Below, piece by piece: positions 1 through 6,617 of a stretch of DNA of 37,668 nucleotides; position 1 is the first letter of the stretch, and every line of letters begins with the position of its first letter. The stretch covers positions 1 to 37,668 of the forward strand of contig JACQWX010000016.1 in assembly GCA_016209035.1 (NCBI GenBank). The letters run 5' to 3'. The stretch is from Elusimicrobiota bacterium (GTDB lineage Bacteria; Elusimicrobiota; Elusimicrobia; UBA1565; UBA9628). Below the pieces are notes generated by a model. It saw nothing but the letters and a program-made list of their open reading frames with translations, ran no database searches and had not been told where the DNA came from. The position numbers and the translations under genes were made by a program.

Positions 1-1
1 A

Positions 2-85
2 CGGGGCGTCTCGCAGGCCGACTTGGGCATGCAGGAGGCCGAGAGCCGAGCGCCGCCTCTAGGCGAGCGCGTCCCCGACGGATAG
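2..85 (+). CDS. possible 3' end of a gene cut by the window edge
   Basis: The frame is open from the window edge to a TAG at 83-85, and most codons end in G or C, as in the real genes here. It encodes only about 27 residues with no recognisable motif. A second plus frame is also open, to a stop at 60-62, so the reading frame is not secure. If real, it is the C-terminus of a gene upstream of and co-directional with hutI. From 86 to about 130 I see nothing definite. Confidence 0.2.
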   Translation, partial: RGVSQADLGMQEAESRAPPLGERVPDG

Positions 86-135
86 AGGCCGGGACGCTTG
101 CCCCCAGACGGGCCCGTCAAAAACTGGGTGAGGTC

Positions 136-141
136 GAGGTG
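136..141 (+). promoter_or_regulatory. Shine-Dalgarno GAGGTG for hutI
   Basis: GAGGTG lies 7 nt before a TTG at 149 and 22 nt before the first in-frame ATG at 164. The spacing favours the TTG start. Confidence 0.5.
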
Positions 142-148
142 ACGCCTT

Positions 149-1426
149 TTGTACCATGTCCCCATGCGGCACCTCATCGTCAACATCGGGCAGCTCCTGA
201 CCATGGCCGGGGGGGACCGGCCCAGGCGGGGCAAGGAGATGGGGGCGGTCCACCCCATCCTGGACGGGGCCGTGCTCGTGGAGGACGGCAAGATCGCGGC
301 CGCGGGTTTTAAGGACCTGGTCCTCAACGACGGGCGGGCCCGCGGCAGCCGCATCATCGACGCGGGGGGGCGGGTGGTCCTGCCCGGGTTCGTGGACAGC
401 CACAGCCATCCGGTGTTCGCGGCGCCGAGGCTCGATGATTTCGAATCCCGCATCCGGGGCAAGACCTACGAGGAGATCGCGGCTCGTGGCGGGGGCATCC
501 TCTCCACGGTCGACAAGGTGCGAGGCGCGACGCAGAGCGCCCTGACCGCGGGCCTCCAGGCCCGGGCGGCGCGGTTCATCGAGGCCGGCACGACCACTCT
601 GGAGGCGAAATCGGGCTACGGCCTCGACCTCGACACGGAGCTCAAGATGCTGCGCGCCATCGAGACCGTGGGCTCGGGCGGACCCCTGGAGCTGGTGGGG
701 ACCCTCCTGGCCGCGCACGCGGTGCCGCCGGAGTTCGAGGGGAAGAAGGACGAGTACGTCCGGGCGGTCTGTTCGGAGATCATCCCCCGGGTCGCAGGTG
801 AGGGGCTGGCGAAGTTCGTGGACGTCTTCTGCGAGAACGGCTACTTCAGCGTGGAGGACGCCCGCCAGGTGCTGGCGGCCGGGGCGAAGGCGGGCTTGAG
901 GGGCAAGGTCCACGCCGAACAACTCTCCTTGAGCGGCGGGACGCAGGCCGCGGTCGGCTTGAACGCCGTCTCCGCGGACCACCTCGAGCGCTGCGCCGAG
1001 CCCGACATCCTGGCCTTGGCCGCGAGCGGCACGGTGGCGACCTTGCTGCCCGGGTCCGATTATTTCCTGTCCAAGCCATACCCGGACGCCCGCAAGTTCA
1101 TCGACCTGGGCGCCGCGGTGGCGCTTGCCACCGACTTCAATCCCGGGAGCTGTCCGTGCTGGGACATGAGGATGATCCTCTCCATCGCGTGCACCCAGAT
1201 GAGGATGACGCCGGTCGAGACCCTGGTCGCGGCCACCATCAACGGCGCCCACGCCCTGGGCCTGGGCGCGACGCACGGGTCTTTGCAGGCGGGCAAGGCG
1301 GCGGACCTGGTCTGCTGGGAGGCGGTCGACTACCGGGAGATCCCCTACTTCTTCGGGGCTTCCGGCGCCGCGTGGGTCATGAAGGCCGGCAACATCGTGC
1401 ATTCCAAGGAAGACATCAGGCTTTGA
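149..1426 (+). CDS. hutI: imidazolonepropionase
   Basis: This 425-aa protein should be the histidine-degradation enzyme that opens 4-imidazolone-5-propanoate to N-formimino-glutamate in the cytoplasm. The sequence shows a metal-dependent amidohydrolase: the metal motif HSH (H85, H87) after PGFVD, the family stretch GKTYEEIAARGGGI, the block LEAKSGYG, a later histidine in KVHAEQ, and the signature ATDFNPGSCP with a conserved C-terminal NGAHALGLG. Length matches the family (about 400-420 aa). The TTG at 149 has a well-spaced Shine-Dalgarno; an ATG at 164 is the alternative and would remove only five residues. No hutU, hutH or formiminoglutamate hydrolase lies nearby in the window, so the rest of the pathway, if present, is elsewhere or just upstream. 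Its stop overlaps the start of the following HAD gene by 4 bases. Confidence 0.95.
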   Translation: MYHVPMRHLIVNIGQLLTMAGGDRPRRGKEMGAVHPILDGAVLVEDGKIAAAGFKDLVLNDGRARGSRIIDAGGRVVLPGFVDSHSHPVFAAPRLDDFESRIRGKTYEEIAARGGGILSTVDKVRGATQSALTAGLQARAARFIEAGTTTLEAKSGYGLDLDTELKMLRAIETVGSGGPLELVGTLLAAHAVPPEFEGKKDEYVRAVCSEIIPRVAGEGLAKFVDVFCENGYFSVEDARQVLAAGAKAGLRGKVHAEQLSLSGGTQAAVGLNAVSADHLERCAEPDILALAASGTVATLLPGSDYFLSKPYPDARKFIDLGAAVALATDFNPGSCPCWDMRMILSIACTQMRMTPVETLVAATINGAHALGLGATHGSLQAGKAADLVCWEAVDYREIPYFFGASGAAWVMKAGNIVHSKEDIRL

Positions 1427-2145
1427 AGATCGTCCTGTTCGACGTCGACGGCACCCTGGTCAGGGCCGGCGGGGCCGGCCGCAAGGCGCTTGGGGCCGCC
1501 GCCCAGGCCCTCTACGGCAAGGCCGGCCTCATAGAAGGCATCGACATGGCCGGCCGCGCCGATTCCTGGATCTGCCGCGAGGTCTTTCTCGCCGCCCGCG
1601 GACGCCGCCCGTCCAGCCGCGAGCTGGGCCGCCTGAAGCGCGAGTACCTCAAGCGGCTGCCGGGCCAAGTCCGCAAGGCGGTGTCCGCCGGGAGGTACCG
1701 CCTCCCGGCGGGGGTCAAGGCCCTGGTCCGCAGGCTCTCGCGCGAGAAGGGCGTCCTGCTGGGATTGGGGACCGGCAACTTCGAGCAAGGCGCGAGGATC
1801 AAGCTCAAGCCCGCCGGTCTCAACCGCTGCTTCCGTTTCGGGGGCTACGGCTGCGACAGCCTCGACCGCTGCGGCATCCTCAAGGAAGCGGTCCGGCGCG
1901 GCCGCAGGCTCATGCCGGAAGGCGCCGGCCCGCCGGAGGTCTTCGTGGTGGGGGACACACCTCACGACGTGTCGGCGGGAAGGAAGGCCGGGTACGCGAC
2001 CATCGGGGTCGGCACCGGGTTCGCGCCATGGGAGGTCCTGGCCGCGTCGAGGCCGGACCGCCTGGCCCGCGATTTCAGGGGGATCGAGAAATGGTTGAGC
2101 TGGTTCGGGATCGCGTCGAAGGCGTCCAGGAAGCCTCCGCGATAG
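1423..2145 (+). CDS. HAD-superfamily phosphatase (phosphoglycolate phosphatase-like)
   Basis: This 240-aa soluble hydrolase probably dephosphorylates a small phosphorylated metabolite. Motif I is FDVDGTL near the N-terminus (catalytic D7 and D9). A helical cap follows, then GLGTGN as the likely motif II region, a conserved lysine-rich stretch, and GDTPHDV as motif IV with the metal-binding aspartates. The layout (motif I, cap of about 80 residues, Rossmann core) fits the Gph-like subgroup, but the substrate cannot be read from sequence. The start is a TTG at 1423 overlapping the hutI TGA (TTGA), which puts motif I at the usual distance from the N-terminus; the longer open frame upstream lies inside hutI and is a shadow. 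The 3' end overlaps the aldehyde dehydrogenase start by about 55 bases, suggesting one transcript. Confidence 0.82.
   Translation: MKIVLFDVDGTLVRAGGAGRKALGAAAQALYGKAGLIEGIDMAGRADSWICREVFLAARGRRPSSRELGRLKREYLKRLPGQVRKAVSAGRYRLPAGVKALVRRLSREKGVLLGLGTGNFEQGARIKLKPAGLNRCFRFGGYGCDSLDRCGILKEAVRRGRRLMPEGAGPPEVFVVGDTPHDVSAGRKAGYATIGVGTGFAPWEVLAASRPDRLARDFRGIEKWLSWFGIASKASRKPPR
2077..2082 (+). promoter_or_regulatory. Shine-Dalgarno AGGGGG for the aldehyde dehydrogenase
   Basis: AGGGGG is 8 nt before the ATG at 2091. This supports starting the dehydrogenase at 2091, inside the end of the HAD gene, and not at the earlier in-frame ATG at 2028. Confidence 0.6.
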
Positions 2146-3431
2146 TAGCCGAGGTCGCCGCGGGCTTCAGGAAGACCTCGTCTTTGCCCGCCTACGCGCG
2201 GGCGGAGGCTCTCTTCAAGGTCGGCCGGGCCATCGAGGCCCAGTCGGAGGACTTCGCGAGGCTCATCTGCTCCGAGGTGCGCAAGCCCATCAAGGACGCG
2301 CGCCGCGAGGTGGAGCGAGCGGTGGCGACCTTCCGACTGGCCGGCGAGGAGGCCAAGCGGCAGGTCGGCGAGGTCGTCCCGCTCGATCTCGACGAGGCGA
2401 GCGCCGGGCGCCTGGCCTTGACCCGCAGGTTCCCGCGCGGGCCGGCCCTGCTCATCACGCCGTTCAACTTCCCTTTGAACCTGGTCGCCCACAAGGTCGC
2501 GCCCGCCATGGCCGTGGGGGCGTCGTTCGCGCTCAAGCCCGCTCCCCAGGCGCCGGCCACGGCCTTGAAGCTGGGCCGCCTCATCCGCGCGGCCGGCTGG
2601 CCCGCGCAAGGCTTGGCGGTCTGTCCCACTTGCGACGAGGTCGCCGAGGCGCTCGTCAAAGACGAGCGGTTCGCCGTGCTCTCCTTCACCGGCTCGGCCG
2701 CGGTGGGCTGGAGGCTCAAGTCCCTGGCCGGGAAGAAGCACGTGGTCCTGGAGCTGGGCGGCAACGCGGGGGTCTTGGTGGCCGCGGACGCGGACCTCGA
2801 TCGGGCGGCCCGGCGCTGCGCTTGGGGGGCGTACTGCTATTCGGGGCAGGTGTGCATCTCCGTTCAACGGATCTACGTAGAGGCTCCGGTGTACGACCGG
2901 TTCAAGGAGCTCATCCTCAAGCGCGTCTCCGAACTCAAGGTCGGCGACCCGGCCGACGAGCGGACCGACGTCGGTCCGCTTATCAGCGACGCCGCGGCCC
3001 GCCGGGTCGCGGATTGGCTCCAGGAGGCCTTGGACGCCGGAGCCAGGATCCTGGCCGGCGGCGGCCGCAAGGGCGACCTCATCGAGCCGGCGCTCGTCGA
3101 AGGCGCGGCCGAGGACTGCCGGCTCTCGGCGGAGGAGGTCTTCGGTCCGGTCGCGGTCCTCGCCCGGGTGGGGTCGAAGGCCGAGGGCTTGGAGAGGCTC
3201 GCTTGCGGCCGCTACGGGCTTCAGGCCGGGATCTTCACCAAGGATATGGGCACGGTCCTGGCGGCTTGGGGCTCGGTGCCCGTGGGCGGGCTCATCGTCA
3301 ACGACGTGCCGACCTTCCGCTCGGACGCCATGCCCTACGGCGGGGTGAAGGACTCCGGCATCGGCAGGGAGGGCGTGAGGCATGCCATGGAAGAGTACAC
3401 GGAAATCCGGACCCTGGTGGTGAAGATATGA
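2091..3431 (+). CDS. NAD(P)-dependent aldehyde dehydrogenase
   Basis: This 446-aa enzyme oxidises an aldehyde to a carboxylic acid (or acyl product) with NAD(P)+. The ALDH landmarks are present in order: PFNFPLN with the oxyanion asparagine N126, FALKPAPQAPATA in the cofactor site, FTGSAAVG, the general-base glutamate in LELGGNAG (E221), the nucleophile in GQVCISVQR (C255), and EEVFGPV. It resembles the lactaldehyde/glyceraldehyde-3-phosphate (NADP) branch, but substrate assignment is inference. It is slightly shorter than typical (about 475-490 aa), mainly at the N-terminus. Start at 2091 is chosen from the AGGGGG site; a longer form from 2028 would add 21 low-complexity residues. The TGA is overlapped by the ATG of a small ORF (ATGA at 3428). 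Confidence 0.92.
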   Translation: MVELVRDRVEGVQEASAIVAEVAAGFRKTSSLPAYARAEALFKVGRAIEAQSEDFARLICSEVRKPIKDARREVERAVATFRLAGEEAKRQVGEVVPLDLDEASAGRLALTRRFPRGPALLITPFNFPLNLVAHKVAPAMAVGASFALKPAPQAPATALKLGRLIRAAGWPAQGLAVCPTCDEVAEALVKDERFAVLSFTGSAAVGWRLKSLAGKKHVVLELGGNAGVLVAADADLDRAARRCAWGAYCYSGQVCISVQRIYVEAPVYDRFKELILKRVSELKVGDPADERTDVGPLISDAAARRVADWLQEALDAGARILAGGGRKGDLIEPALVEGAAEDCRLSAEEVFGPVAVLARVGSKAEGLERLACGRYGLQAGIFTKDMGTVLAAWGSVPVGGLIVNDVPTFRSDAMPYGGVKDSGIGREGVRHAMEEYTEIRTLVVKI

Positions 3432-3571
3432 ACGCCTTCGGCGCCGGCCCCCACGACTGCGCGCCTCCCCGCGGGGGAGGCTTGCGAATCGCCTGGCAGG
3501 AAGCCGCGAGATCCTTGCTGGAGTCCGAGCTTGCCATGGCGCTGGCGGTCTTCTCCGGGGCGGACCGATAA
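3428..3571 (+). CDS. possible 47-aa small protein carrying a palindromic repeat
   Basis: The ATG overlaps the dehydrogenase stop as ATGA, the spacing used by many real junctions in this window, and GC at third codon positions is high. The product begins MNAFGAGPHDC, passes through residues made by the GCCTCCCC palindrome (PPRGGG) and ends in a potentially amphipathic helix (ESELAMALAVF). I recognise no family. It may equally be a non-coding spacer between the dehydrogenase and the MATE gene, with the palindrome as an inserted repeat. Confidence 0.25.
   Translation: MNAFGAGPHDCAPPRGGGLRIAWQEAARSLLESELAMALAVFSGADR
3463..3481. repeat. short palindromic repeat, family A, copy 1
   Basis: Perfect inverted repeat with arms GCCTCCCC and GGGGAGGC around a GCG loop, followed by TTGCGAAT. 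It is related to copies at 28685-28703 and 32958-32982. It has no T-tract, so it is not a typical intrinsic terminator. Confidence 0.6.
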
Positions 3572-3585
3572 GGGCGGGCTGGCCC

Positions 3586-4998
3586 ATGCAAGGCTTCCTT
3601 TCGTTCAGGTCCGAGCTGCGCCCAGTCCTGAGCCTCGCGGCGCCTATCGCCCTCATGCAGACGGGGATGGTCTTCTACGGCACCGCGACCACGCTCATGG
3701 TCGGGAGGATCGGGCCGCAGGCCATCGCGGGCGTGGGGCTCGGGAGCTCGCTCTATTTCATGGTGTTCGTGTGCGCGGCCGGCATCCTCCTGGGGATCGA
3801 CCCGCTCTCCTCCCGCGCCTTCGGCGCGGGCCGGCCGGCCGAATGCTCCCGCGTCCTGTCGCACGCGGGCCTGCTGGCCCTCGGGGCCGGGCTGCCGGTT
3901 TTCATGGTGGTCTCGTGCGCCGGCGCGGTGTTCCGGGCCATCGGGGTGGAGCCCGGCGTCGCCGCGGTCGCCGTTGATTTCCTGCGGGCGCTTCGCTGGC
4001 ATGTCTTCCCCGCTCTCCTCTTCACCGCGTGCAGGCAGTACCTTCAGTCCATGGGCATCACCCGGACCCAACTCGCGGCCGTCATCCTCGGCAATGCCTT
4101 GAACCTCGCGCTCGGGTGGACCCTCATCTTCGGCCGCTTCGGCGCGCCCGCCTTGGGTGTGCGGGGGGCGGGCTGGGCGCTGGTCAGCGCCAACTTCCTC
4201 ATGCTCTGCATGCTGGTCTTGAGGGTGCGCCGGGAGGTCGCGCGGTCCGGGTTCAGATGGCGCGGGTTCGACCCGGAGCTTTTCGCCACCCTCCTGCGCA
4301 TCGGCGCGCCGGCCGGGGTCCAGCTCGCGCTCGAGGTGGGCGCCTTCAGCGCCGGGACCCTGCTCATGGGCCGCATCGGCGCGACGGCCACGGCCGCGCA
4401 CCAGATCGCCCTCAACCTGGCGAGCCTCACCTTCATGGTGCCGCTGGGCATCTCGCATGCGGCCAGCGTGCTGGTCGGCCAGGGCATCGGCAGGGGGAAG
4501 CCGACATCGTCGGCGCGGGCCGGCTGGGCCGCGCTCGCCATGGGCTGCTGCTTCATGGCGCTCATGAGCGCGGTCTTCCTGTCGGCGCCGGCCGCGCTCG
4601 CCCGGCTCTACACGCGGGACGCGGCCGTGGTGGAGTTGTGCGTCTCGCTCCTGGCCGCGGCGGCGGCCTTCCAGGTCTTCGACGGGGTCCAGGCCGTGAT
4701 GACCGGAGCCTTGAGGGGGATGGGCGAGACGCGCATCCCCATGGCCGCGAACCTCTTCGGCCACTGGATGCTGGGCCTGCCGGTCGGGGCGCTCCTGGCC
4801 TTCGGGCTGGGCGTGGGGGCGCTGGGCATCTGGATCGGGTTCTGCCTGGGCTTGGCCGCGGTGGCGGCGTCGCTGCTCCTGGTATGGCGGGTGCGCAGCC
4901 GGGACCTCGGCCGCCGGGACCCGGGCCAGTGGCCCAGGTCCCTGGGGCCGCATCCGGAGGAGGCCTTCGACCTGGCCGGAGGGGAGCTTAGGCCCTGA
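3586..4998 (+). CDS. MATE-family efflux transporter
   Basis: This 470-aa integral inner-membrane protein is probably a Na+- or H+-coupled multidrug/toxin antiporter of the NorM/DinF type. It has about twelve hydrophobic segments in two similar halves. The first half opens with LAAPIALMQTGMVFYGTATTLMVGRIG and the second with LRIGAPAGVQLALEVGAF, the usual pseudo-repeat. The repeat-2 motif GATATAAHQIALN and the later ALRGMGETRIPM are MATE hallmarks. The ATG at 3586 follows an AAGGGCGGG stretch. It lies 14 bases after the small ORF and is probably the last gene of the hutI-HAD-ALDH run. No adjacent regulator suggests a substrate. Confidence 0.93.
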   Translation: MQGFLSFRSELRPVLSLAAPIALMQTGMVFYGTATTLMVGRIGPQAIAGVGLGSSLYFMVFVCAAGILLGIDPLSSRAFGAGRPAECSRVLSHAGLLALGAGLPVFMVVSCAGAVFRAIGVEPGVAAVAVDFLRALRWHVFPALLFTACRQYLQSMGITRTQLAAVILGNALNLALGWTLIFGRFGAPALGVRGAGWALVSANFLMLCMLVLRVRREVARSGFRWRGFDPELFATLLRIGAPAGVQLALEVGAFSAGTLLMGRIGATATAAHQIALNLASLTFMVPLGISHAASVLVGQGIGRGKPTSSARAGWAALAMGCCFMALMSAVFLSAPAALARLYTRDAAVVELCVSLLAAAAAFQVFDGVQAVMTGALRGMGETRIPMAANLFGHWMLGLPVGALLAFGLGVGALGIWIGFCLGLAAVAASLLLVWRVRSRDLGRRDPGQWPRSLGPHPEEAFDLAGGELRP

Positions 4999-5002
4999 TG
5001 TC

Positions 5003-5033
5003 CTAGTGGCGTCATGCCCCATCATGTTATAAT
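5003..5033 (+). promoter_or_regulatory. extended -10 promoter, copy 1 of a 31-bp repeat
   Basis: TGTTATAAT at 5025-5033 is a perfect extended -10 (TG-N-TATAAT). The 31 bp at 5003-5033 match 6580-6610 at 28 positions. No good TTGACA is present upstream, as expected for extended -10 promoters. The next gene starts at 5072 after an AGAGAGGGG ribosome site, giving a leader of about 30 nt. Confidence 0.6.
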
Positions 5034-5071
5034 CGCGCACTTCAAGGTCTGAGGGCAGAGAGGGGACTCCA

Positions 5072-5641
5072 ATGATCGAAGCGGTCTTCAACAAGCGCGA
5101 CGTCTGCGTGGTCGGACGCCGGACCATGGATGACATCATGGCCCTGGCGGAGGCGTCCCCCCGCAAGAGGGCGCGCCTGTGCATGCACCGCGGCCAGCAG
5201 GATCACGTCCATGAGATGGTAATCGCCCTGGTCGGCGGCAGCTATGTCCAGCCGCACCGCCATCCGCAGCCCAAGGCCGAGTCCTATCATGTCGTCCGGG
5301 GCGAGATGGACGTGTTCTTCTTCGACGACGCCGGCGCGCTGGCCCGCTACGTGGAGATGGGAGACCCCGCTTCCGGGAAGCCGTTCCTCTATCGGCTCTC
5401 GAGCAGCCTGTGGCACATGCCCTTGGCCCGCTCGAAGTCCGTCATCTATCACGAGGTCTACGAAGGCCCTTTCGTCAAGGACGTCGACGTCGCGTACGCC
5501 TCCTGGGCGCCGCCGGAGTCCGACGCCGCGGCCGTCGCCAAGTTCGTCGCCAAGGCCTACGTGGACGCGCCGAAGCTCGGCGACATGATCGAGAGCCCCT
5601 CGGGCGCCGCTCTCCGGTATCTGGGCGGTGACGACCGGTGA
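5072..5641 (+). CDS. WbuC-family cupin metalloprotein (copy 1)
   Basis: This 189-aa predicted cytoplasmic protein has a cupin fold. The family pattern is clear: RLCMHRGQQDHVHEMVIAL, then GGSYVQPHRHPQPKAESYHVV with metal ligands H62, H64 and E70, then FFFDD, and a late histidine in SVIYHEVYEGPF. WbuC-family proteins occur in O-antigen and capsule loci; their biochemical role is not established, and sugar isomerase or carbohydrate-binding roles are guesses. The start follows a strong AGAGAGGGG site. It overlaps the next reductase gene by GTGA at 5638. A paralogue with the same partner gene is at 19434-19982, with the gene order reversed. Confidence 0.85.
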   Translation: MIEAVFNKRDVCVVGRRTMDDIMALAEASPRKRARLCMHRGQQDHVHEMVIALVGGSYVQPHRHPQPKAESYHVVRGEMDVFFFDDAGALARYVEMGDPASGKPFLYRLSSSLWHMPLARSKSVIYHEVYEGPFVKDVDVAYASWAPPESDAAAVAKFVAKAYVDAPKLGDMIESPSGAALRYLGGDDR

Positions 5642-6549
5642 GCCGAGCCGCCGCGAAGACACGGTTCCTCGTCGTCGGCGCCTCCGGCCTGGTCGGGCGG
5701 GCGCTGATGCCCTGGCTCGAGAGCCGCGGCCATCCCGCGATCGGCACGCAGGTCTCCATGAAGCGGCCCGGCCTGGTCGGCTTCGACCTGCGCACGGACC
5801 GCATCGCCGACAAGGTAGGTCCGGCGTTCTTCTCGGACGGCACGCCGACGGTCGCCGTGGTCTGCGCCTCGATCTGCCAGATCGACCGCTGCTTCCGGGA
5901 ACGCGAGGTGGCCCGCCTCGTCAATGTCGTGAACACGCTGCGCCTGATCGACGACCTGAGCGCGCGCGGCGTCAAGCCGGTCTTCATCTCGAGCGGCTAC
6001 GTCTTCGACGGCGAGCGCGGCTACTATTGCGAGGAGCATGAGCGCCGCCCCGTCTGTGAGTACGGCCGCCACAAACAGGCCGTAGAGGAGCACGTCCTCT
6101 CCCGCATCCCCGGCGCGCTCGTCCTGCGCCTGGACAAGGTCGTCGGAGACGACCCCGCGCAGGAGCATCTGCTCACCGAGTGGCATCGCTGGCTCGCCGC
6201 GGGCAGACCGGTCACCTGCATCGCGGGCCAGGTCTTCTCGCCCACCCTCGTCAAGGACGTTGCCCGGGCCGTGACCCGCGTGGTCGATCTCGATCTCAAG
6301 GGCCTTTACCACGTCGCCAACCCCGAGTTCTTCTCGCGCGAGGAGCTGGCGCGGCAGTTCGCGCTGGCGCTGGGCCGCGAGGCCGCGATCGAGTCCAAGC
6401 CTCAGTCGGAGTTCGCCTTCGACGACCCGCGCCCGCTCAAGACCTACCTGGACGCGACCAAGTTCATCAAGGCCGCCGATTTCCGCTTCACGTCGATGCG
6501 CGAGACCTTCGCTGACTTCCGCGCGCGCCTCGGCCGCCTGACGAGTTGA
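5638..6549 (+). CDS. RmlD-like NAD(P)-dependent sugar reductase/epimerase (copy 1)
   Basis: This 303-aa extended SDR protein resembles dTDP-4-dehydrorhamnose reductase. The Rossmann motif is GASGLVG at 14-20. The active-site region reads SSGYVFDGERG followed by EYGRHK, giving the catalytic YxxxK (Y142, K146). A long C-terminal domain carries DATKFIKAADFRF, nearly shared with the paralogue at 18478. Expected role: reduction or epimerisation of a nucleotide-bound keto-sugar or a sugar phosphate; the substrate is unknown. It starts with GTG overlapping the cupin stop (GTGA), so the two are probably translated together. The pairing with a WbuC cupin suggests consecutive steps on one sugar. Confidence 0.85.
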   Translation: MSRAAAKTRFLVVGASGLVGRALMPWLESRGHPAIGTQVSMKRPGLVGFDLRTDRIADKVGPAFFSDGTPTVAVVCASICQIDRCFREREVARLVNVVNTLRLIDDLSARGVKPVFISSGYVFDGERGYYCEEHERRPVCEYGRHKQAVEEHVLSRIPGALVLRLDKVVGDDPAQEHLLTEWHRWLAAGRPVTCIAGQVFSPTLVKDVARAVTRVVDLDLKGLYHVANPEFFSREELARQFALALGREAAIESKPQSEFAFDDPRPLKTYLDATKFIKAADFRFTSMRETFADFRARLGRLTS

Positions 6550-6552
6550 GCG

Positions 6553-6581
6553 GGAAAACTTCCGCTGGAAAAACTTCCGCT
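6553..6581. repeat. tandem 14/15-bp repeat GGAAAA(A)CTTCCGCT
   Basis: GGAAAACTTCCGCT at 6553-6566 is followed directly by GGAAAAACTTCCGCT at 6567-6581. It lies between the reductase stop and the promoter repeat at 6580. Each unit can pair partly with AGCGGGAA upstream. I assign no function. Confidence 0.6.
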
Positions 6582-6610
6582 AGTGGCGTCAGGCCGCATC
6601 ATGTTATACT
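6580..6610 (+). promoter_or_regulatory. extended -10 promoter, copy 2 of the 31-bp repeat
   Basis: TGTTATACT at 6602-6610 mirrors the first copy at 5025-5033, with 28 of 31 positions equal over the whole element. The next in-frame start, a GTG at 6618, is only 7 nt beyond the -10 box. Transcription would begin at or next to the start codon. Confidence 0.55.
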
Positions 6611-6617
6611 GGACATC

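Noticed and set aside
1423..2145. Assignment of the first HAD gene as gmhB, the missing ADP-heptose phosphatase
   Set aside because: Its cap and motif layout fit phosphoglycolate phosphatase-like enzymes better than the compact GmhB family, and it lies far from the heptose genes.
1962..3656. Minus-strand frame of 564 codons opposite the aldehyde dehydrogenase
   Set aside because: Low-complexity antisense shadow with no motif; the plus-strand gene has all catalytic residues.
3298..5184. Minus-strand frame of 628 codons opposite the MATE gene
   Set aside because: Antisense shadow; repetitive charged composition and no hydrophobic or domain pattern.
6546..6617. Longer N-terminus for the nucleotidyltransferase-kinase fusion
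   Set aside because: The extra 24 codons run through a tandem repeat and the promoter element, and would be upstream of the predicted transcription start.
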